Source: Hydrogenophaga flava NBRC 102514
Lineage (GTDB): Bacteria > Pseudomonadota > Gammaproteobacteria > Burkholderiales > Burkholderiaceae_C
DNA length: 64,000 nt
Assembly (NCBI RefSeq): GCF_001571145.1
Contig: NZ_BCTF01000023.1
Span: forward strand, 31,378-95,377
Direction of reading: 5' to 3'
The notes beneath the pieces were generated by a model. The model saw only the letters and a list, made by a program, of their open reading frames with translations. It did no database searches and was not told the DNA's origin. Of the stretch, positions 37,296 through 47,644 are shown piece after piece; the first letter of the stretch is position 1; the number at the start of each line of letters is the position of its first letter. A program made the position numbers and the translations under genes.

Positions 37296-37766
37296 TCAGG
37301 AGGCCTTGAAGCACTCAGCGACAGTGGTGCCAGATGCGTTGTCGCTCAGCGTCTTCACGCCTGTGTGGGTGACGGAGAGATCACCACAACGGTCATTCGC
37401 CATGCTGCCCGTGCGGGCCGCTGTCAATGTAAACGTTGAGGCCGTCACGTTCGAGAGCTGAATGTTGTACGCGGTCGTTCCTGAGCCGAGTCGCGGCGAC
37501 ACCTGAAGTGCGCCGGGAAGCTCAACTGCGTCGCCATCTGCGTCGAGGAACGAGTCCTGCGCACTGAAATAACGACGCATGAACTGTTCCGCCGCCATCA
37601 GCGCCCGCTGGGCATCCGCTCTACGGGACTTGGCGACCTGCTCCTGATAGGACGGATAGGCGATGGCCGCCAGGATGCCAATGATGGCCACGACGATCAT
37701 CACCTCGATCAGGGTGAAACCGCTTTGGGGGCTGCGGCTCGCGGCGTGGGTATTTCTGTTGTACAT
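37296..37766 (-). CDS. pilE: Type IV pilin-like protein PilE
   Basis: A 156-residue type IV pilin family protein. A 16-residue basic leader ends in G, cleaved before the N-methylated [21 protein letters not shown], with the conserved Glu at +5 and a 20-residue hydrophobic alpha-1 helix. A Cys pair near the end (DRCGD ... ECFKAS) could close the D-loop. It is 10 bp downstream of pilY1 and is the last gene of the minor-pilin cassette. It is likely a minor rather than the major pilin, by position. Confidence 0.87.
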   Translation of the reverse strand: MYNRNTHAASRSPQSGFTLIEVMIVVAIIGILAAIAYPSYQEQVAKSRRADAQRALMAAEQFMRRYFSAQDSFLDADGDAVELPGALQVSPRLGSGTTAYNIQLSNVTASTFTLTAARTGSMANDRCGDLSVTHTGVKTLSDNASGTTVAECFKAS

Positions 37767-37776
37767 GCTCTGGAAC

Positions 37777-40700
37777 TCAGTTGCGAGGCGGGGCGCTCAG
37801 CTGGAACTGGGTGCGGCTCCAGCCAGTGGTCGGGCAGTAGACGCCAGCTCCCAGCGGGGTTTCTTCGGTACCCAGAATGATGCCTCGCATGGTCCGGCAC
37901 TTGGGCGCGCCCGACTGGCTCAGCGCCGATTCGCCAGCGGCCTCGTCGGCGGCCTTTTCAAGCCGGTCGGAAACGGTTTCGGTAACCTGGGGGTCACTGG
38001 AGCTGCCCGTGTCCGTCTGCGGGTCGTCGGGCAGTGCCGTGCCATCGGGCCGCGAGCGGAAACGGCTCACGGAGATGCCGCGCGTGAAACCTCCCATGGG
38101 TGCGAAAGCCACGGCGTATCCGGCGTCCACTCGGCTGTCGGCGTTCGAGTCCCAAGCATCCAAGCGCCCATCACCGTCGACATCGAATGAACGGCTCAGC
38201 TCAGGAGAAGCGCTCTGGGCGTTCACGATGTACACATAGTTACCGGGCAGAGACGCCGCCGTGCACATTTCACCTTCTGGCGGTGGGCGCAACACCGTAG
38301 ACGTGATGATGACGCTTCGACCGAAATTCTGCACATCGGCGATGGAGCGCTCACCTGCCCGCAGTGCGTCGTCCTGCTGATGGACGTTGTTCATGCGCAT
38401 GAACCAGCCGCGTTGACTTTCCCAGTCGATGGTGTCGCCGGTAATGGCGTAATAGAAGAAACCGTTTCGAGACGTTGCAGATGCTGGGACAACCGAGCGT
38501 TCCTCCAGTTGGGTCTCGCTGACCGGTGTGAAAGTCTCGTTGTTGAGCATGGTTCCATCAAGGTTCTGGCGGTCCCAAATGCCATAGATCGTCTGCTGGC
38601 CCAGATCGTCCAGATGGTCTTCCTCCAGCATGATGCCTGTGCCGAACACCACAATGAAGCCACCCGCTTCATGTGCTTGCCAGGCGGGGTGGCCGTAGAT
38701 CGGCCGGTTGCCTGGCACTGTGAAGAGGGGGCGATCATGTTCCACATGCCAGGTGGATGGATCTCCGGACAGATTGAATTTCCAAAGCTGGCCCATGGCG
38801 TCACCCGCATAGGCAGCGACCACCCGTGTGTTGGTGCCATAGCTGCGCAACAAAGTGACACCACTGAGACCATCTCCAGCGGGGTGCGCATCGGGCAGGG
38901 GAATGGTCCGGATGACTTCGCCGGTCACAGCATCCAGAACCACCAGCCCATTCTTTTCGCCATCGGGCTCGCCGTTGTAGTGGCCGTTGTTGATCGCCAC
39001 GATCCAGCGGCCGCGCCGGGCGTTGGTCGCGTCCGACAGATCCTCGGTCTGGCCGCTGCGGGCCGCATTGGACATGTAGCCGACGGTCACATCACTGCCG
39101 TCCGCGCTGTTGATGACGTCTGGTCCGGTTTCCCACAGGAAGTCCTCCCGGTCGGGAATGCGGTTCGGTGTCACACCGGGTTTGATGGGTGAGTTGACTG
39201 CGTAGACCAGCTTCTCACCGCGACCTCCGGTGCCGACAGCCAAGTGGCGCCACGCCCGCCACTCGTTGGCTTCGGAAAGTCCATCCGAATTGGCTTTGCG
39301 GCGGTCGAAGATGTCGTTCTCGGTGATCGGGCCATCCAGCACGTACTCGAAGGTATAGGGCTCGTCCGCGAAGTGGAGCATGCGCTTGAGGCTGCGGCGC
39401 GGCATGACCGCTGCCAGTTCGTTGCCGGCCTCTGCTGAAAAGGCGTGCATCGTTCCAGCGTTGGTTGCCACGAAAAGAGATGCAGGGTAGCCGCGCTTGC
39501 GATTGGTGTAGTCCACATAGCTTCCGCGTCCATCAACACCACCGCTGCCGTCCTGGTCGTAGGCGTAGTCCCGGCTCCCGCCCATGAATACCGCAGGAGG
39601 GTTGACCATTGCAGCAATTTTTGACTCGCGCTGCCTGAAGAGCATGCCGTAGCTGTCCAGTGCCGTGTTGTCGCCTCGCAGGTAGTTGATGAAGCTGGCA
39701 TCGCTGCGAATGCGTCCAGCGTCGGGGCCGGTGGCAAGGGCGCTCTGTATGTCGCTCTGCAGACCACTGAACGAGCCGTTGAAATCGACGGGCTGATTCA
39801 ATCCGTGCATGGTGAAGACTCTGCGGGCCGTGTGGCTTGGCATCAGCTGATTGGCCGACCACACCGTCACACCTGTTTCACTGCCGTTGGCTGCGAGCTC
39901 CCGCGCCAGGATGTCGCCGGTGTTGTACATGGTTCGGTAAGACACCGTGTACTTGAGACGCCCGGCCAGTGTGCTGTTGTCGCCACCGCCTGTGTTGACG
40001 GATACGCCTGCGTCTCTCCCCGATGCACCAAGGATCTCGGCCAAGATGGTGTTAAAGATCGACTTGACGTCGTCGGCGGTTTTGGCGCTGAACGACCGGG
40101 CACCTCCGGTATAGCCGGCATGGATGAAGTCATCCACCCGGGTCTGAGCGCCGCTGCTCAAAAGATCTCCGGTAGGAAAGCTCGGCGGCAGAGTGGTTCC
40201 ACCCAGGCCGTTCAGCTTGTACTGGGTGATGTATTCGTTGATCTGGCGGAAAGTGAGCCCGGCAGGCAGGGGGGCCGGCGCAGGCGGTGCCTCTCCACCG
40301 GAAGGTTCGATCAGGTAGCCCACAGTGTAAGTGGCCATGTTCTGCCAGAACGTTGGCTGGCCGTTGCCAGCCTGGATGTTGTTGTCCAGGCCGGTGCGCA
40401 TGTCCGTGTGCCAGTAGTAGCGTGCAGTCAGGTCTGCCAAGCTGCCCGTTCCCGTGCTCGGAAAGGGGACGTACTTCGCGCGGCCAGCCGGCGTGTTGAT
40501 GCCGGTGGGGGAGTAGCGGAACGTCTCTGTCGAACCGTCCGGCAGGGTCCGGGAGAACTCGGGGCCTTGCGTGTTGTCGTAGTCAGGTCCGGCAGCATCC
40601 GGGCCCCACGGGGAACCAGACGTCCAGCCGCCGTCGGAGAACAGCAGGTTGAAAGAACGGCGGCAGCTCATCTCGGGGCTGCTCGCGTCGGTGGGGTCGG

Positions 40701-42117
40701 TGCGCCATGGGTTTTCTGTCACGCCAGCCCCCATGCTGAAGTAGCTGGCGGCCCGCTCAACGGCGTAGTGAAGTGGGGTGCCCCCTTGAGACACCATGGT
40801 GTTGAGCCAATTGAAAACCTCGGTGTTGGCGGTCGACCCCCGACTGAGCAGCCGCACCCCTCTCGACAGCGTCACCGGAGCGCCGGCACCGGGCGGAAGC
40901 GTCAGAGGGCCGTCATACCGCTGGTTGATCGGCAGATAGCCGATTCTCAGCTGGTTGTCGAAGTTGGAAGGAATGTTGAGGGCGCCGGTGGCATCGGTGT
41001 CCGCCAGTGCGAGACCTATGGCCGTGCTGGTGGCCAGTTGCCGTGTGCTGTACCAGCGGTACCAGTTCAGGATGTTGGCGACTTCTTGTGCGTTGTTGCA
41101 GACGTTGGCAGTGCAGTCCGTGCGGGTGTTGGGGGTCGGGATGGTGTAGGTGGCGGTGTCGCCGAGCCTGACATCGACCCGCGTGCTGGCCGTGCACCCG
41201 GTTTCTTGCCCCAGTCCATTGGTGACCACGTTGGTGCAGTACGAATAACTGAAGGTGGTGGCAGGGCCTGCAGTCGGTGCTGAGGTGTACGCGATGTGCT
41301 GCGGAATCTTCAGTGTGTACTGGAGGTTGTAGCGGGATGTGAATCCCGAAGGGGCCAATGTGTTGACATGCCCTTGGGAATTGCGGGTGGCGGTACTGCC
41401 TGTTGGCGGTGCAGCGGCGTTGTCCGCATACATCGAGTGGTAGATGCGGAAATCATTGGGAGCAACGTTGCGCTGATAGAGGGTGTACCGGAAGTCCACG
41501 GAGTTCTGGTTGGAGACCCAGACCACGTTGTAGGTCAGACCCCGTTCGCCGGCCGGAACGGTGTTCGGCAGCAGCGGGTCGCGCGGGCTCACGACAGTGC
41601 CGCTGCCATCGACCCGTGGCAGGTACCTGACACGCGGGTTGTAGTAAATCGGGTTGACCTCGGCCGAACGCTGGGCGGACCAGTTCAGGACGCTCTGATC
41701 GGGCGCGTAAGCCAGTGCCACATTGGTGCGGGGCTGGGTGACCCAGTTGCCGGAAACCCTGACCCGCTGGTAGCAGGTGTAGACCACCGGTGGCCCCAGG
41801 GTGGTGTTCGCTTCCTGACCAATACCTGCGTTGAAGGTGGCGAGGTTTGCGGACGAACTCCTGGAGTAAGGAGTCGGGCAGTAACGCCTCTGGTACTCGT
41901 TGCTGTCGGTGACGTTGTAAGTCTCATGGTAGGTGAACGCCATGGACCCTGAGTTGTCCAGCGCCACCATCAGGTTGGGCTTTGCACCCGATTGGTTGGT
42001 CAGCAGTGGCCGGTTCGCTGGCTGGGCCCAGGCCTGCAGGGCGGGCAGCAACACCGCCCCAAGGGCGACCGACCAGAGCAAGCGGCGTGTGCGCCTAGTG
42101 GTGACAGGAAAGTTCAT
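37777..42117 (-). CDS. pilY1: PilY1/PilC-family pilus tip adhesin
   Basis: A 1446-residue exported protein. The signal peptide (about 1-32, ending AWA-Q) is followed by a divergent vWA-like start with the MIDAS pattern LDNSGSM. The C-terminal half is the PilY1 beta-propeller. Metal-binding Asp loops occur at [10 protein letters not shown] (about 853) and [12 protein letters not shown] (about 1308), the latter an EF-hand-like site that in known PilY1 proteins controls pilus extension. An RGD lies in LRGDNTALD near 814. The start at 42117 is backed by GAGGTG seven bases upstream. PilY1 caps the pilus and primes assembly with the minor pilins. Confidence 0.92.
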   Translation of the reverse strand: MNFPVTTRRTRRLLWSVALGAVLLPALQAWAQPANRPLLTNQSGAKPNLMVALDNSGSMAFTYHETYNVTDSNEYQRRYCPTPYSRSSSANLATFNAGIGQEANTTLGPPVVYTCYQRVRVSGNWVTQPRTNVALAYAPDQSVLNWSAQRSAEVNPIYYNPRVRYLPRVDGSGTVVSPRDPLLPNTVPAGERGLTYNVVWVSNQNSVDFRYTLYQRNVAPNDFRIYHSMYADNAAAPPTGSTATRNSQGHVNTLAPSGFTSRYNLQYTLKIPQHIAYTSAPTAGPATTFSYSYCTNVVTNGLGQETGCTASTRVDVRLGDTATYTIPTPNTRTDCTANVCNNAQEVANILNWYRWYSTRQLATSTAIGLALADTDATGALNIPSNFDNQLRIGYLPINQRYDGPLTLPPGAGAPVTLSRGVRLLSRGSTANTEVFNWLNTMVSQGGTPLHYAVERAASYFSMGAGVTENPWRTDPTDASSPEMSCRRSFNLLFSDGGWTSGSPWGPDAAGPDYDNTQGPEFSRTLPDGSTETFRYSPTGINTPAGRAKYVPFPSTGTGSLADLTARYYWHTDMRTGLDNNIQAGNGQPTFWQNMATYTVGYLIEPSGGEAPPAPAPLPAGLTFRQINEYITQYKLNGLGGTTLPPSFPTGDLLSSGAQTRVDDFIHAGYTGGARSFSAKTADDVKSIFNTILAEILGASGRDAGVSVNTGGGDNSTLAGRLKYTVSYRTMYNTGDILARELAANGSETGVTVWSANQLMPSHTARRVFTMHGLNQPVDFNGSFSGLQSDIQSALATGPDAGRIRSDASFINYLRGDNTALDSYGMLFRQRESKIAAMVNPPAVFMGGSRDYAYDQDGSGGVDGRGSYVDYTNRKRGYPASLFVATNAGTMHAFSAEAGNELAAVMPRRSLKRMLHFADEPYTFEYVLDGPITENDIFDRRKANSDGLSEANEWRAWRHLAVGTGGRGEKLVYAVNSPIKPGVTPNRIPDREDFLWETGPDVINSADGSDVTVGYMSNAARSGQTEDLSDATNARRGRWIVAINNGHYNGEPDGEKNGLVVLDAVTGEVIRTIPLPDAHPAGDGLSGVTLLRSYGTNTRVVAAYAGDAMGQLWKFNLSGDPSTWHVEHDRPLFTVPGNRPIYGHPAWQAHEAGGFIVVFGTGIMLEEDHLDDLGQQTIYGIWDRQNLDGTMLNNETFTPVSETQLEERSVVPASATSRNGFFYYAITGDTIDWESQRGWFMRMNNVHQQDDALRAGERSIADVQNFGRSVIITSTVLRPPPEGEMCTAASLPGNYVYIVNAQSASPELSRSFDVDGDGRLDAWDSNADSRVDAGYAVAFAPMGGFTRGISVSRFRSRPDGTALPDDPQTDTGSSSDPQVTETVSDRLEKAADEAAGESALSQSGAPKCRTMRGIILGTEETPLGAGVYCPTTGWSRTQFQLSAPPRN

Positions 42118-42161
42118 GGACACCTCACTGGAGTACTGTTTGTATAGGGTGTTGTTCGGCA

Positions 42162-42800
42162 TCACTGGGTGCCTCCATTGGCGCTCAGCGTCGGGACGAG
42201 CGGCGTCAGGATGGATTGAAGCCAGACTTCCGAGCCCGCCGTCAAAAGTCCACTGTCATCGTCCACCTGTGCATCGTTGGACAACCCGCGTGCCGTGATC
42301 AGAAAGCGGTCATTGACCATGGCCTGGATGATGCAGGTGGGCGGGTTTCTGAGCTGGGCCCTGGACTGGACGTCGTCGCCAAACTCGGGGGTGACGGTGA
42401 TGAGGTTGGCGGCACCCTCGGCCCAGTTGGCGCGGGTGTTCCAGATGCCGTCACTGATGGCTTCCTCGGTATCTGCAGAGATCACCGTACCGTCTTCGAT
42501 TCGACCCACGTCCGCTGCGAACGCCGCGTTGTCTTCCACACTGGCGCGGGCGATGCGTTCGCATTGGCGCAAGGCATCTTCCGCGGACGTGCGCGCCACC
42601 TGGTTGGTGCGCATGTTGTTGGAGAACTGCTCGAAGGTCGCAGAGTTGCGGGCTGCGAGCAGGCCAGCGAACGAGATGATCACCAGCATGATCAGCGCGA
42701 TCGGGAGGACAACTCCGCGTTCGGATGCACTTCTGGCGAATGAGGTATGACAGTGCATGGTGAGGTTCTCGGGCTTCAGTTGTCGTACATGTACTGCCAT
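42162..42800 (-). CDS. pilX: Minor pilin/assembly protein PilX
   Basis: A protein of 212 residues (or 198 from the inner ATG at 42758) with the PilX-N pattern: a basic leader, RGVVLPIALIMLVIISFAG, then ATFEQFSNNMRTNQVARTSAEDALRQCE. The outer ATG at 42800 has GGGAGG six bases upstream but overlaps pilW by 25 bp; the inner ATG lacks a ribosome site but gives a leader of more usual length. It is part of the priming complex with PilV, PilW, FimU/FimT and PilY1. Confidence 0.85.
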   Translation of the reverse strand: MAVHVRQLKPENLTMHCHTSFARSASERGVVLPIALIMLVIISFAGLLAARNSATFEQFSNNMRTNQVARTSAEDALRQCERIARASVEDNAAFAADVGRIEDGTVISADTEEAISDGIWNTRANWAEGAANLITVTPEFGDDVQSRAQLRNPPTCIIQAMVNDRFLITARGLSNDAQVDDDSGLLTAGSEVWLQSILTPLVPTLSANGGTQ

Positions 42801-43888
42801 GGGTTGCCTCCCACCTCGTAGTCGCGAGGCAGGCCAGGTCGCATGTTGCGAAGCTGAATGGTGGTCACATAAGCGCGGCGGACGAAGCGGTCGGTAGCAG
42901 TTCGAGACACGCCGTTGCAGTCGATGTAGGTTCCAAGACCCGCGGTTGCCGTGGTGCCATCGGCGTTGGCGGACCCGATGGGGTTGTCACCGGTCGGAAC
43001 CGGTCTTGCACTGCGCGCGAGCAGGCAGACGCGCAGCGCTGCTACACGCGACCAGTTGTTGATGCCGGCAGGGGTGCCAACAGGAATTGCCAGGTCTTCA
43101 AGGGCCGGGAATGCCGGACTTGCGTCTGTTTCATCCGTTGCTTCCGTCGAATTGGCATATCCCGCCACCTGGTGAGGCAGAGGGTCTCCCACGGTGGGGA
43201 ATGCCGTGACGGCGTACTGCACCTGCATGTCTTCGATGTTCGGAATCAGGGCAGTTTCGTTTCCGAATCCCGCTCCGGTGCGGCCCTGGCAGTACAACGT
43301 GGGGGCGTTTTCATTGTTTTCGTCGTTTTTGATGTAGTACCGGTTGTCTGCGAGCAGCATCGGCGTTGCGGAGGACGCGCCCTCGGCCAGCGCATTCCAT
43401 GCAGTGATGCCCTCATGGGCGCAGTTGCCTGGGCGCTGGACGCCAGCGTCGTTGACAGCTTGGCTGTTGAGCAGCGATGCCTCGTACCGGACGGCAAAGG
43501 CATCCGGTCGAGTGCCGCCATCGTTGCATGCAAGTGCAGAAAAGGCGGCGTCGTTGTCGTCGAATGCCGAGCCAACATCTGTTGCGTCCGCATCGCCATC
43601 ACAGCCCCGAATCGCCTGCCCCGGGAAAAGCCGGTTGCCTGAAGCGTCCACGTTGGAGAACCCTGCCAGGCGGATCTGCTGTTGGAGCAGTTCAAGCGCC
43701 AGCGCTGCGTCCTCATTCATCTGGGATTCAAGCGTGCTGCCACGGGAGGTGGTGGCCGTGTTGACATAGATGATGCCGACAGCGCCCATCAGGAACAACC
43801 CGATGGTCAGCGCGACCATCAGCTCGACCAGACTCAAACCCTGCTGGCTGCGCCGGAAAGACCGCGGAAGACGTTTACTTGAGTTCAT
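42776..43888 (-). CDS. pilW: Minor pilin PilW
   Basis: A 370-residue PilW. The prepilin site is QQG-LSLVELMVALTIGLFLMG with a hydrophobic helix, followed by STLESQMNEDAALALELLQQQIRLAGFSN, typical of the family, and paired cysteines (IRGCDGD, SALACND, LYCQGR, LRVCLLA, YIDCNG). It starts 2 bp after pilV and overlaps pilX if the outer pilX start is used. Role: structural part of the pilus tip and initiation complex. Confidence 0.88.
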   Translation of the reverse strand: MNSSKRLPRSFRRSQQGLSLVELMVALTIGLFLMGAVGIIYVNTATTSRGSTLESQMNEDAALALELLQQQIRLAGFSNVDASGNRLFPGQAIRGCDGDADATDVGSAFDDNDAAFSALACNDGGTRPDAFAVRYEASLLNSQAVNDAGVQRPGNCAHEGITAWNALAEGASSATPMLLADNRYYIKNDENNENAPTLYCQGRTGAGFGNETALIPNIEDMQVQYAVTAFPTVGDPLPHQVAGYANSTEATDETDASPAFPALEDLAIPVGTPAGINNWSRVAALRVCLLARSARPVPTGDNPIGSANADGTTATAGLGTYIDCNGVSRTATDRFVRRAYVTTIQLRNMRPGLPRDYEVGGNPWQYMYDN

Positions 43889-43890
43889 GT

Positions 43891-44505
43891 TCACAGCCCC
43901 ACCTTGAAGTACATGCAGCTGTATTCCGCGCGTTCCTCTGTACTGAGGCTGTCCGGGCAGTTTTCCTTGGAAGCGTCGAAGATGGAGAAGTCGCCCCGAT
44001 CGTCGTCCTCGTCTCCTTCCGCCGTGGCGGCTTCTTTCCACAGCAGCCACACATCAAGATCGCGGGCGTTTGCGCCAGGCCGGCTGGTCACGACCGCGTC
44101 GCCTTGTGGCAGGCGGCTGCGCACCGAGCGCAAGAACTGGTCAACGTCTGCTGCAGCGAGGGCATCGGCAACGCTGTCTGCATTGGCGGACACTGCGGGG
44201 TCCAGGTCGAGGTTGGCATCGCCCACGGCGACCGGCGTGCTTTCAAAGTTGTCACCCAGTTCAATGTCGTAGCCCTGTCGGTCATACCCGTACACGTTGA
44301 CGCGAGCCCGGTCGGCCAGGTCATTGACCAGTGCCATGCCGGTCAGCCGCATTTGCGATGCCTTGTTGTAGGTGAACGTGGCACCAGAGAGACCTGCAAT
44401 GCCCAGCAGCCCGACCGATACAAGCAGGATGGCCACCAGCACCTCGATCATGCTGGCACCCCGTTGTCGGAGGGGTGCAATGTAGTCGGTCGTGGGGATG
44501 TTCAT
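43891..44505 (-). CDS. pilV: Type IV pilus modification/minor pilin PilV
   Basis: A 204-residue minor pilin. The leader ends RQRG, followed by ASMIEVLVAILLVSVGLLGIAG, the usual PilV helix with Glu at +5. ATG 44505 has AAGG six bases upstream; an in-frame ATG at 44523 forms an ATGA overlap with the preceding pseudopilin stop and would add MTSKVS. Acidic DEDDDRGD lies near residue 170. Standard position between FimT/FimU and PilW. Confidence 0.87.
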   Translation of the reverse strand: MNIPTTDYIAPLRQRGASMIEVLVAILLVSVGLLGIAGLSGATFTYNKASQMRLTGMALVNDLADRARVNVYGYDRQGYDIELGDNFESTPVAVGDANLDLDPAVSANADSVADALAAADVDQFLRSVRSRLPQGDAVVTSRPGANARDLDVWLLWKEAATAEGDEDDDRGDFSIFDASKENCPDSLSTEERAEYSCMYFKVGL

Positions 44506-44519
44506 GGAAACCTTGCTTG

Positions 44520-45086
44520 TCATGGGAGCTCGGTCACAACAGACACGCGTCCCACCCGGGAAACGGTGACCTTGTCCACCTTGGTATCGGAGTTCGCGCC
44601 GGAGGGTGTGACCGTGAGGGTGGTGGTGGCTGAGCCCATCAACCCATTCGGAAGGAACTGCATCCATTCCACCCCTCCCGAGCTGGTGATTGACGCCACA
44701 CCAGACTGGGCTGACACGACCTTGAGAACGCGTTCGTCGGTGTTGATCACCTGGTTGCCCGCGTTGGCCAGCGTGCCCGCCCCGTCATCGACGAACACGA
44801 TCCAGCCAGTGTTCCACTCGGTGCCGTCAGCGCAGGACTCTTGGTCGGTACTCGGGCAGACCACGATCTGACGGGAGGACTTGATGGATTCGGATCGCGC
44901 CAGCTGGAGAGTGGTGGTCAGTTCTCGTGTCGCGCTGTCCCGCCGCCACTGGCGCAACATTTCGCTGAAGCTGGGAATTGCCAGGGTGGTGAGGATGGCC
45001 AGCAGGGCGATGGTCACAATCAACTCCACCAGCGTGAATCCGTGCTGTCTGGCAGAAGGCGTCAGGGGTGAGGGCAGGTGGTTCAA
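44520..45086 (-). CDS. FimT/FimU (GspH-type) pseudopilin, TTG start
   Basis: A 188-residue GspH/FimT family minor pilin: leader ending RQHG, then FTLVELIVTIALLAILTTLAIPSF, and a GspH domain with ARSESIKSSRQIVVCPS and WNTGWIVFVD. No ATG fits; a TTG at 45086 has GGAG seven bases upstream and gives a 16-residue leader, whereas the longer open frame from 45194 adds an implausible 36 residues. It is the second of two adjacent copies. Its stop overlaps an alternative pilV start. By order it probably plays the FimU part in tip assembly. Confidence 0.8.
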   Translation of the reverse strand: MNHLPSPLTPSARQHGFTLVELIVTIALLAILTTLAIPSFSEMLRQWRRDSATRELTTTLQLARSESIKSSRQIVVCPSTDQESCADGTEWNTGWIVFVDDGAGTLANAGNQVINTDERVLKVVSAQSGVASITSSGGVEWMQFLPNGLMGSATTTLTVTPSGANSDTKVDKVTVSRVGRVSVVTELP

Positions 45087-45278
45087 TTTGCAGCTCCGTA
45101 CTGCAATGTATCGCCCGCTTTCGAGAGACTTCTGTGCGCCCTGACGCGCGGTCGTGTTTGGCGTGCTCAGCGGCAAAAAGCATTCATTTCTCACGCAACT
45201 GTTGCTTCGGGTTGCCGCAGCCCGCCACCAGATCGCCTGCGGCCCTGTGCCGCCCGGTTCCGTTCAGCGCATTTGGCT
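45087..45278. other. 192-bp gap between the two FimT genes
   Basis: No convincing gene, terminator or promoter seen. A 270-codon plus-strand open frame crossing this gap lies antisense to the first FimT gene and shows no family features, so I read it as a shadow. The length could hold a promoter for the second FimT gene onward. Confidence 0.4.
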
Positions 45279-45818
45279 TCATTCGTCTGGCTGACCCGTG
45301 CTGAGCCGGACTCTCCCAATTCGATTGACGATGATTCTCTGGCTGGGGCCCATCGCGGGAACAATCTCCAGCGTGCCCATTCCGGATGCCATCATTCCCG
45401 TTGGCATGAATACGAAGCGCTGAAGCAATGCATTTCCCCGGATGCTCCGAATGCCACTGGTGCCCTGCGAAACAGCGATCAATTTGTCAGAGGAGCTGAA
45501 TTGACCGTTGCCGTCAATATCCTGAAAAACGAGCCATCCCGATTTCCATTCTCTGTTGGAACTCGGAGAGCAATTGACGCCATCGGCGCTGCTGCACATC
45601 ACAACGCGCCGGGACCAGCGGATCGCCTCGGATCTGGCGAGTGCGAGGTGGTCTGTAATGGCTCGGGTGGCATGGTCTCTTTGCCAGTCGGAGAGCAGCT
45701 GGCTGAGGGGAGGAATACCGAGCTGAATGAGAATGGCCAGCAGCGCCGTTGCCACCACCAGTTCCATCAAGGTGTATCCACGGAGTTGCAAATGATGCTG
45801 GCGGGATGGCAATCGCAT
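45279..45818 (-). CDS. fimT: FimT/GspH-type pseudopilin (first gene of the pilus cassette)
   Basis: A 179-residue GspH/FimT pseudopilin: leader LQLRG, YTLMELVVATALLAILIQLGIP, then LARSEAIRWSRRVVMCSS and WKSGWLVFQDIDGNGQFSS. It begins the cassette downstream of nrdR. No Shine-Dalgarno precedes the ATG; instead a perfect 10-bp inverted repeat (45821-45851) ends 2 bp upstream. The two FimT copies differ at most positions outside the core, so the duplication is old. A 192-bp gap separates it from the second copy. Confidence 0.83.
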   Translation of the reverse strand: MRLPSRQHHLQLRGYTLMELVVATALLAILIQLGIPPLSQLLSDWQRDHATRAITDHLALARSEAIRWSRRVVMCSSADGVNCSPSSNREWKSGWLVFQDIDGNGQFSSSDKLIAVSQGTSGIRSIRGNALLQRFVFMPTGMMASGMGTLEIVPAMGPSQRIIVNRIGRVRLSTGQPDE

Positions 45819-45820
45819 GG

Positions 45821-45851
45821 TGAGTTCGAATGTGTAATGCGTTCGAACTCA
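45821..45851. promoter_or_regulatory. Perfect inverted repeat abutting the fimT start codon
   Basis: TGAGTTCGAA at 45821-45830 and TTCGAACTCA at 45842-45851 are exact reverse complements separated by 11 nt. On the minus-strand mRNA this forms a 10-bp hairpin ending 2 nt before the fimT ATG, in place of a ribosome site. It could be an operator (31-bp dyad) or an RNA structure controlling initiation of the pilus cassette. Confidence 0.5.
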
Positions 45852-45953
45852 TTATTCCTGCGCGATGGCACCGAATCATGCCTCCGATGAGGTAAATGGG
45901 GGCGCCATGTCCCTCCAATGAAGGAGAGTCGGTTTTTGGCAGTTGGCTGCGTG

Positions 45954-46403
45954 TTATCGGCGGACTTCGTCCACAAGTGCGCGGAACTCGTCGATGTCTT
46001 CGAAGCTTCTGTATACGCTGGCAAAGCGGATGTAGGCCACCTTGTCGAGCTTCTTGAGTTCGCGCATGACCATTTCGCCCAGCTTGGTCGACGCGACTTC
46101 ACGACTGCCCAGATTGAGCAGCTTTTCCTCAATGCGCTCAATCGCCGCGTCCACTTGTTCGGTGCTCACCGGCCGCTTGCGCAGAGCCAGGGTGAACGAG
46201 GCACGAAGTTTGGCCGGTACGTAGTCCACGCGCCGGCCATCTTTTTTCACCACCGCCGGGAAGCTGACCTCCGGCCGCTCGTAGGTGGTGAAGCGCTTTT
46301 CACAGTGGCCGCACTGCCTGCGGCGGCGGATGAAATCCGCGTCTTCGGAAACCCGGGTCTCGACGACCTGGGTTTCCAGATGGCCGCAGAAAGGGCACTT
46401 CAC
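45954..46403 (-). CDS. nrdR: Transcriptional repressor NrdR
   Basis: A 149-residue NrdR. The zinc ribbon MKCPFCGH ... [15 protein letters not shown] supplies four cysteines (3, 6, 31, 34), and an ATP-cone domain follows ([13 protein letters not shown] onward), ending [12 protein letters not shown]. It represses ribonucleotide reductase genes when dATP is bound. It begins with GTG at 46403 in a GTGA overlap with the glyA stop, the common glyA-nrdR pairing in this lineage. Confidence 0.95.
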   Translation of the reverse strand: MKCPFCGHLETQVVETRVSEDADFIRRRRQCGHCEKRFTTYERPEVSFPAVVKKDGRRVDYVPAKLRASFTLALRKRPVSTEQVDAAIERIEEKLLNLGSREVASTKLGEMVMRELKKLDKVAYIRFASVYRSFEDIDEFRALVDEVRR

Positions 46404-47644
46404 TTGTAGACAGGGAAACGCGCGGTCAGGGCATTGACCTTGGCGCGCACCGCTTCAATGTTCGCCGGGTCGCGCGGGTTGTCCAGCACGTCGGCGATCA
46501 GATTTGCGGTAATGCGAGCTTCCTCGTCCTTGAAGCCGCGTGTGGTCATGGCCGGGGTGCCGATGCGCACGCCGCTGGTGACCATCGGCTTTTCCGGGTC
46601 GTTGGGGATCGCGTTCTTGTTGATGGTCATGTGGGCGCTGCCCAGCACGGCCTCGGCTTCCTTGCCGGTGATGCCCTTGGCGCGCAGGTCGACCAGCATC
46701 ACGTGGCTTTCGGTGCGGCCGCTCACAATGCGCAGGCCGCGCTGGGTCAGGGTCTCGGCCACGATCTGGGCGTTCTTCACCACTTGTTGCTGGTAGGCCT
46801 TGAACTCGGGCTGCAGCGCTTCCTTGAAGGCCACTGCCTTGGCTGCGATGACGTGCATCAGCGGGCCGCCTTGCAGGCCGGGGAAGATGGCGCTGTTGAT
46901 GGCCTTCTCGTGCTCGGCCTTCATCAGGATGATGCCGCCGCGCGGGCCGCGCAGGCTCTTGTGTGTGGTGGAGGTCACCACGTCGGCGAACGGCACCGGG
47001 TTGGGGTAGACGCCGGCAGCGATCAGGCCCGCGTAGTGGGCCATGTCGACCATGAAGATGGCGCCGATTTCCTTGGCGATCTTCGCGAAGCGCTCGAAAT
47101 CGATGCGCAGGCTGTAGGCGGAGGCGCCCGCCACGATCAGTTTGGGCTTGTGCTCACGCGCCTTGGCTTCCATGGCGTCGTAGTCGATGGCTTCGTTCTT
47201 GTCCAGGCCGTAGCTGACGACGTTGAACCACTTGCCCGACATGTTCAGCGGCATGCCGTGGGTGAGGTGGCCGCCTTCGGCCAGGCTCATGCCCATGATG
47301 GTGTCGCCGGGCTTGAGAAATGCAAGGAACACCGCCTCGTTGGCAGAGGCGCCACAGTGCGGCTGCACGTTGGCGGCGTCGGCTCCGAAGATCTGCTTCA
47401 CGCGGTCGATGGCCAGCTGTTCGGCCACGTCCACATACTCACAGCCACCGTAGTAGCGCTTGCCAGGGTAGCCCTCAGCGTACTTGTTGGTCAGTTGCGT
47501 GCCCTGAGCGGCCATGACGGCCGGGGAGGCGTAGTTCTCGCTGGCAATCAGCTCGATGTGGTGTTCCTGGCGCGCGTTCTCGGCCTGGATGGCGGCGAAG
47601 AGCTCTGGGTCGGTTTGCTCAATGAGGATGTTGCGGTCGTACAT
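46400..47644 (-). CDS. glyA: Serine hydroxymethyltransferase
   Basis: A 414-residue PLP enzyme converting serine and tetrahydrofolate to glycine and methylene-THF. Key motifs: [15 protein letters not shown] (about 28-42), [23 protein letters not shown] (about 198-212) and the PLP-lysine segment [16 protein letters not shown] (Lys near 231). The length matches the bacterial family (~415). It lies upstream of nrdR on the same strand with overlapping stop and start. The 267 bp before it show no riboswitch that I recognise. Confidence 0.97.
   Translation of the reverse strand: MYDRNILIEQTDPELFAAIQAENARQEHHIELIASENYASPAVMAAQGTQLTNKYAEGYPGKRYYGGCEYVDVAEQLAIDRVKQIFGADAANVQPHCGASANEAVFLAFLKPGDTIMGMSLAEGGHLTHGMPLNMSGKWFNVVSYGLDKNEAIDYDAMEAKAREHKPKLIVAGASAYSLRIDFERFAKIAKEIGAIFMVDMAHYAGLIAAGVYPNPVPFADVVTSTTHKSLRGPRGGIILMKAEHEKAINSAIFPGLQGGPLMHVIAAKAVAFKEALQPEFKAYQQQVVKNAQIVAETLTQRGLRIVSGRTESHVMLVDLRAKGITGKEAEAVLGSAHMTINKNAIPNDPEKPMVTSGVRIGTPAMTTRGFKDEEARITANLIADVLDNPRDPANIEAVRAKVNALTARFPVYK

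Noticed and set aside
45078..45890. 270-codon plus-strand frame across fimT and the gap
   Set aside because: No family features; opposite a typical prepilin-signal gene.
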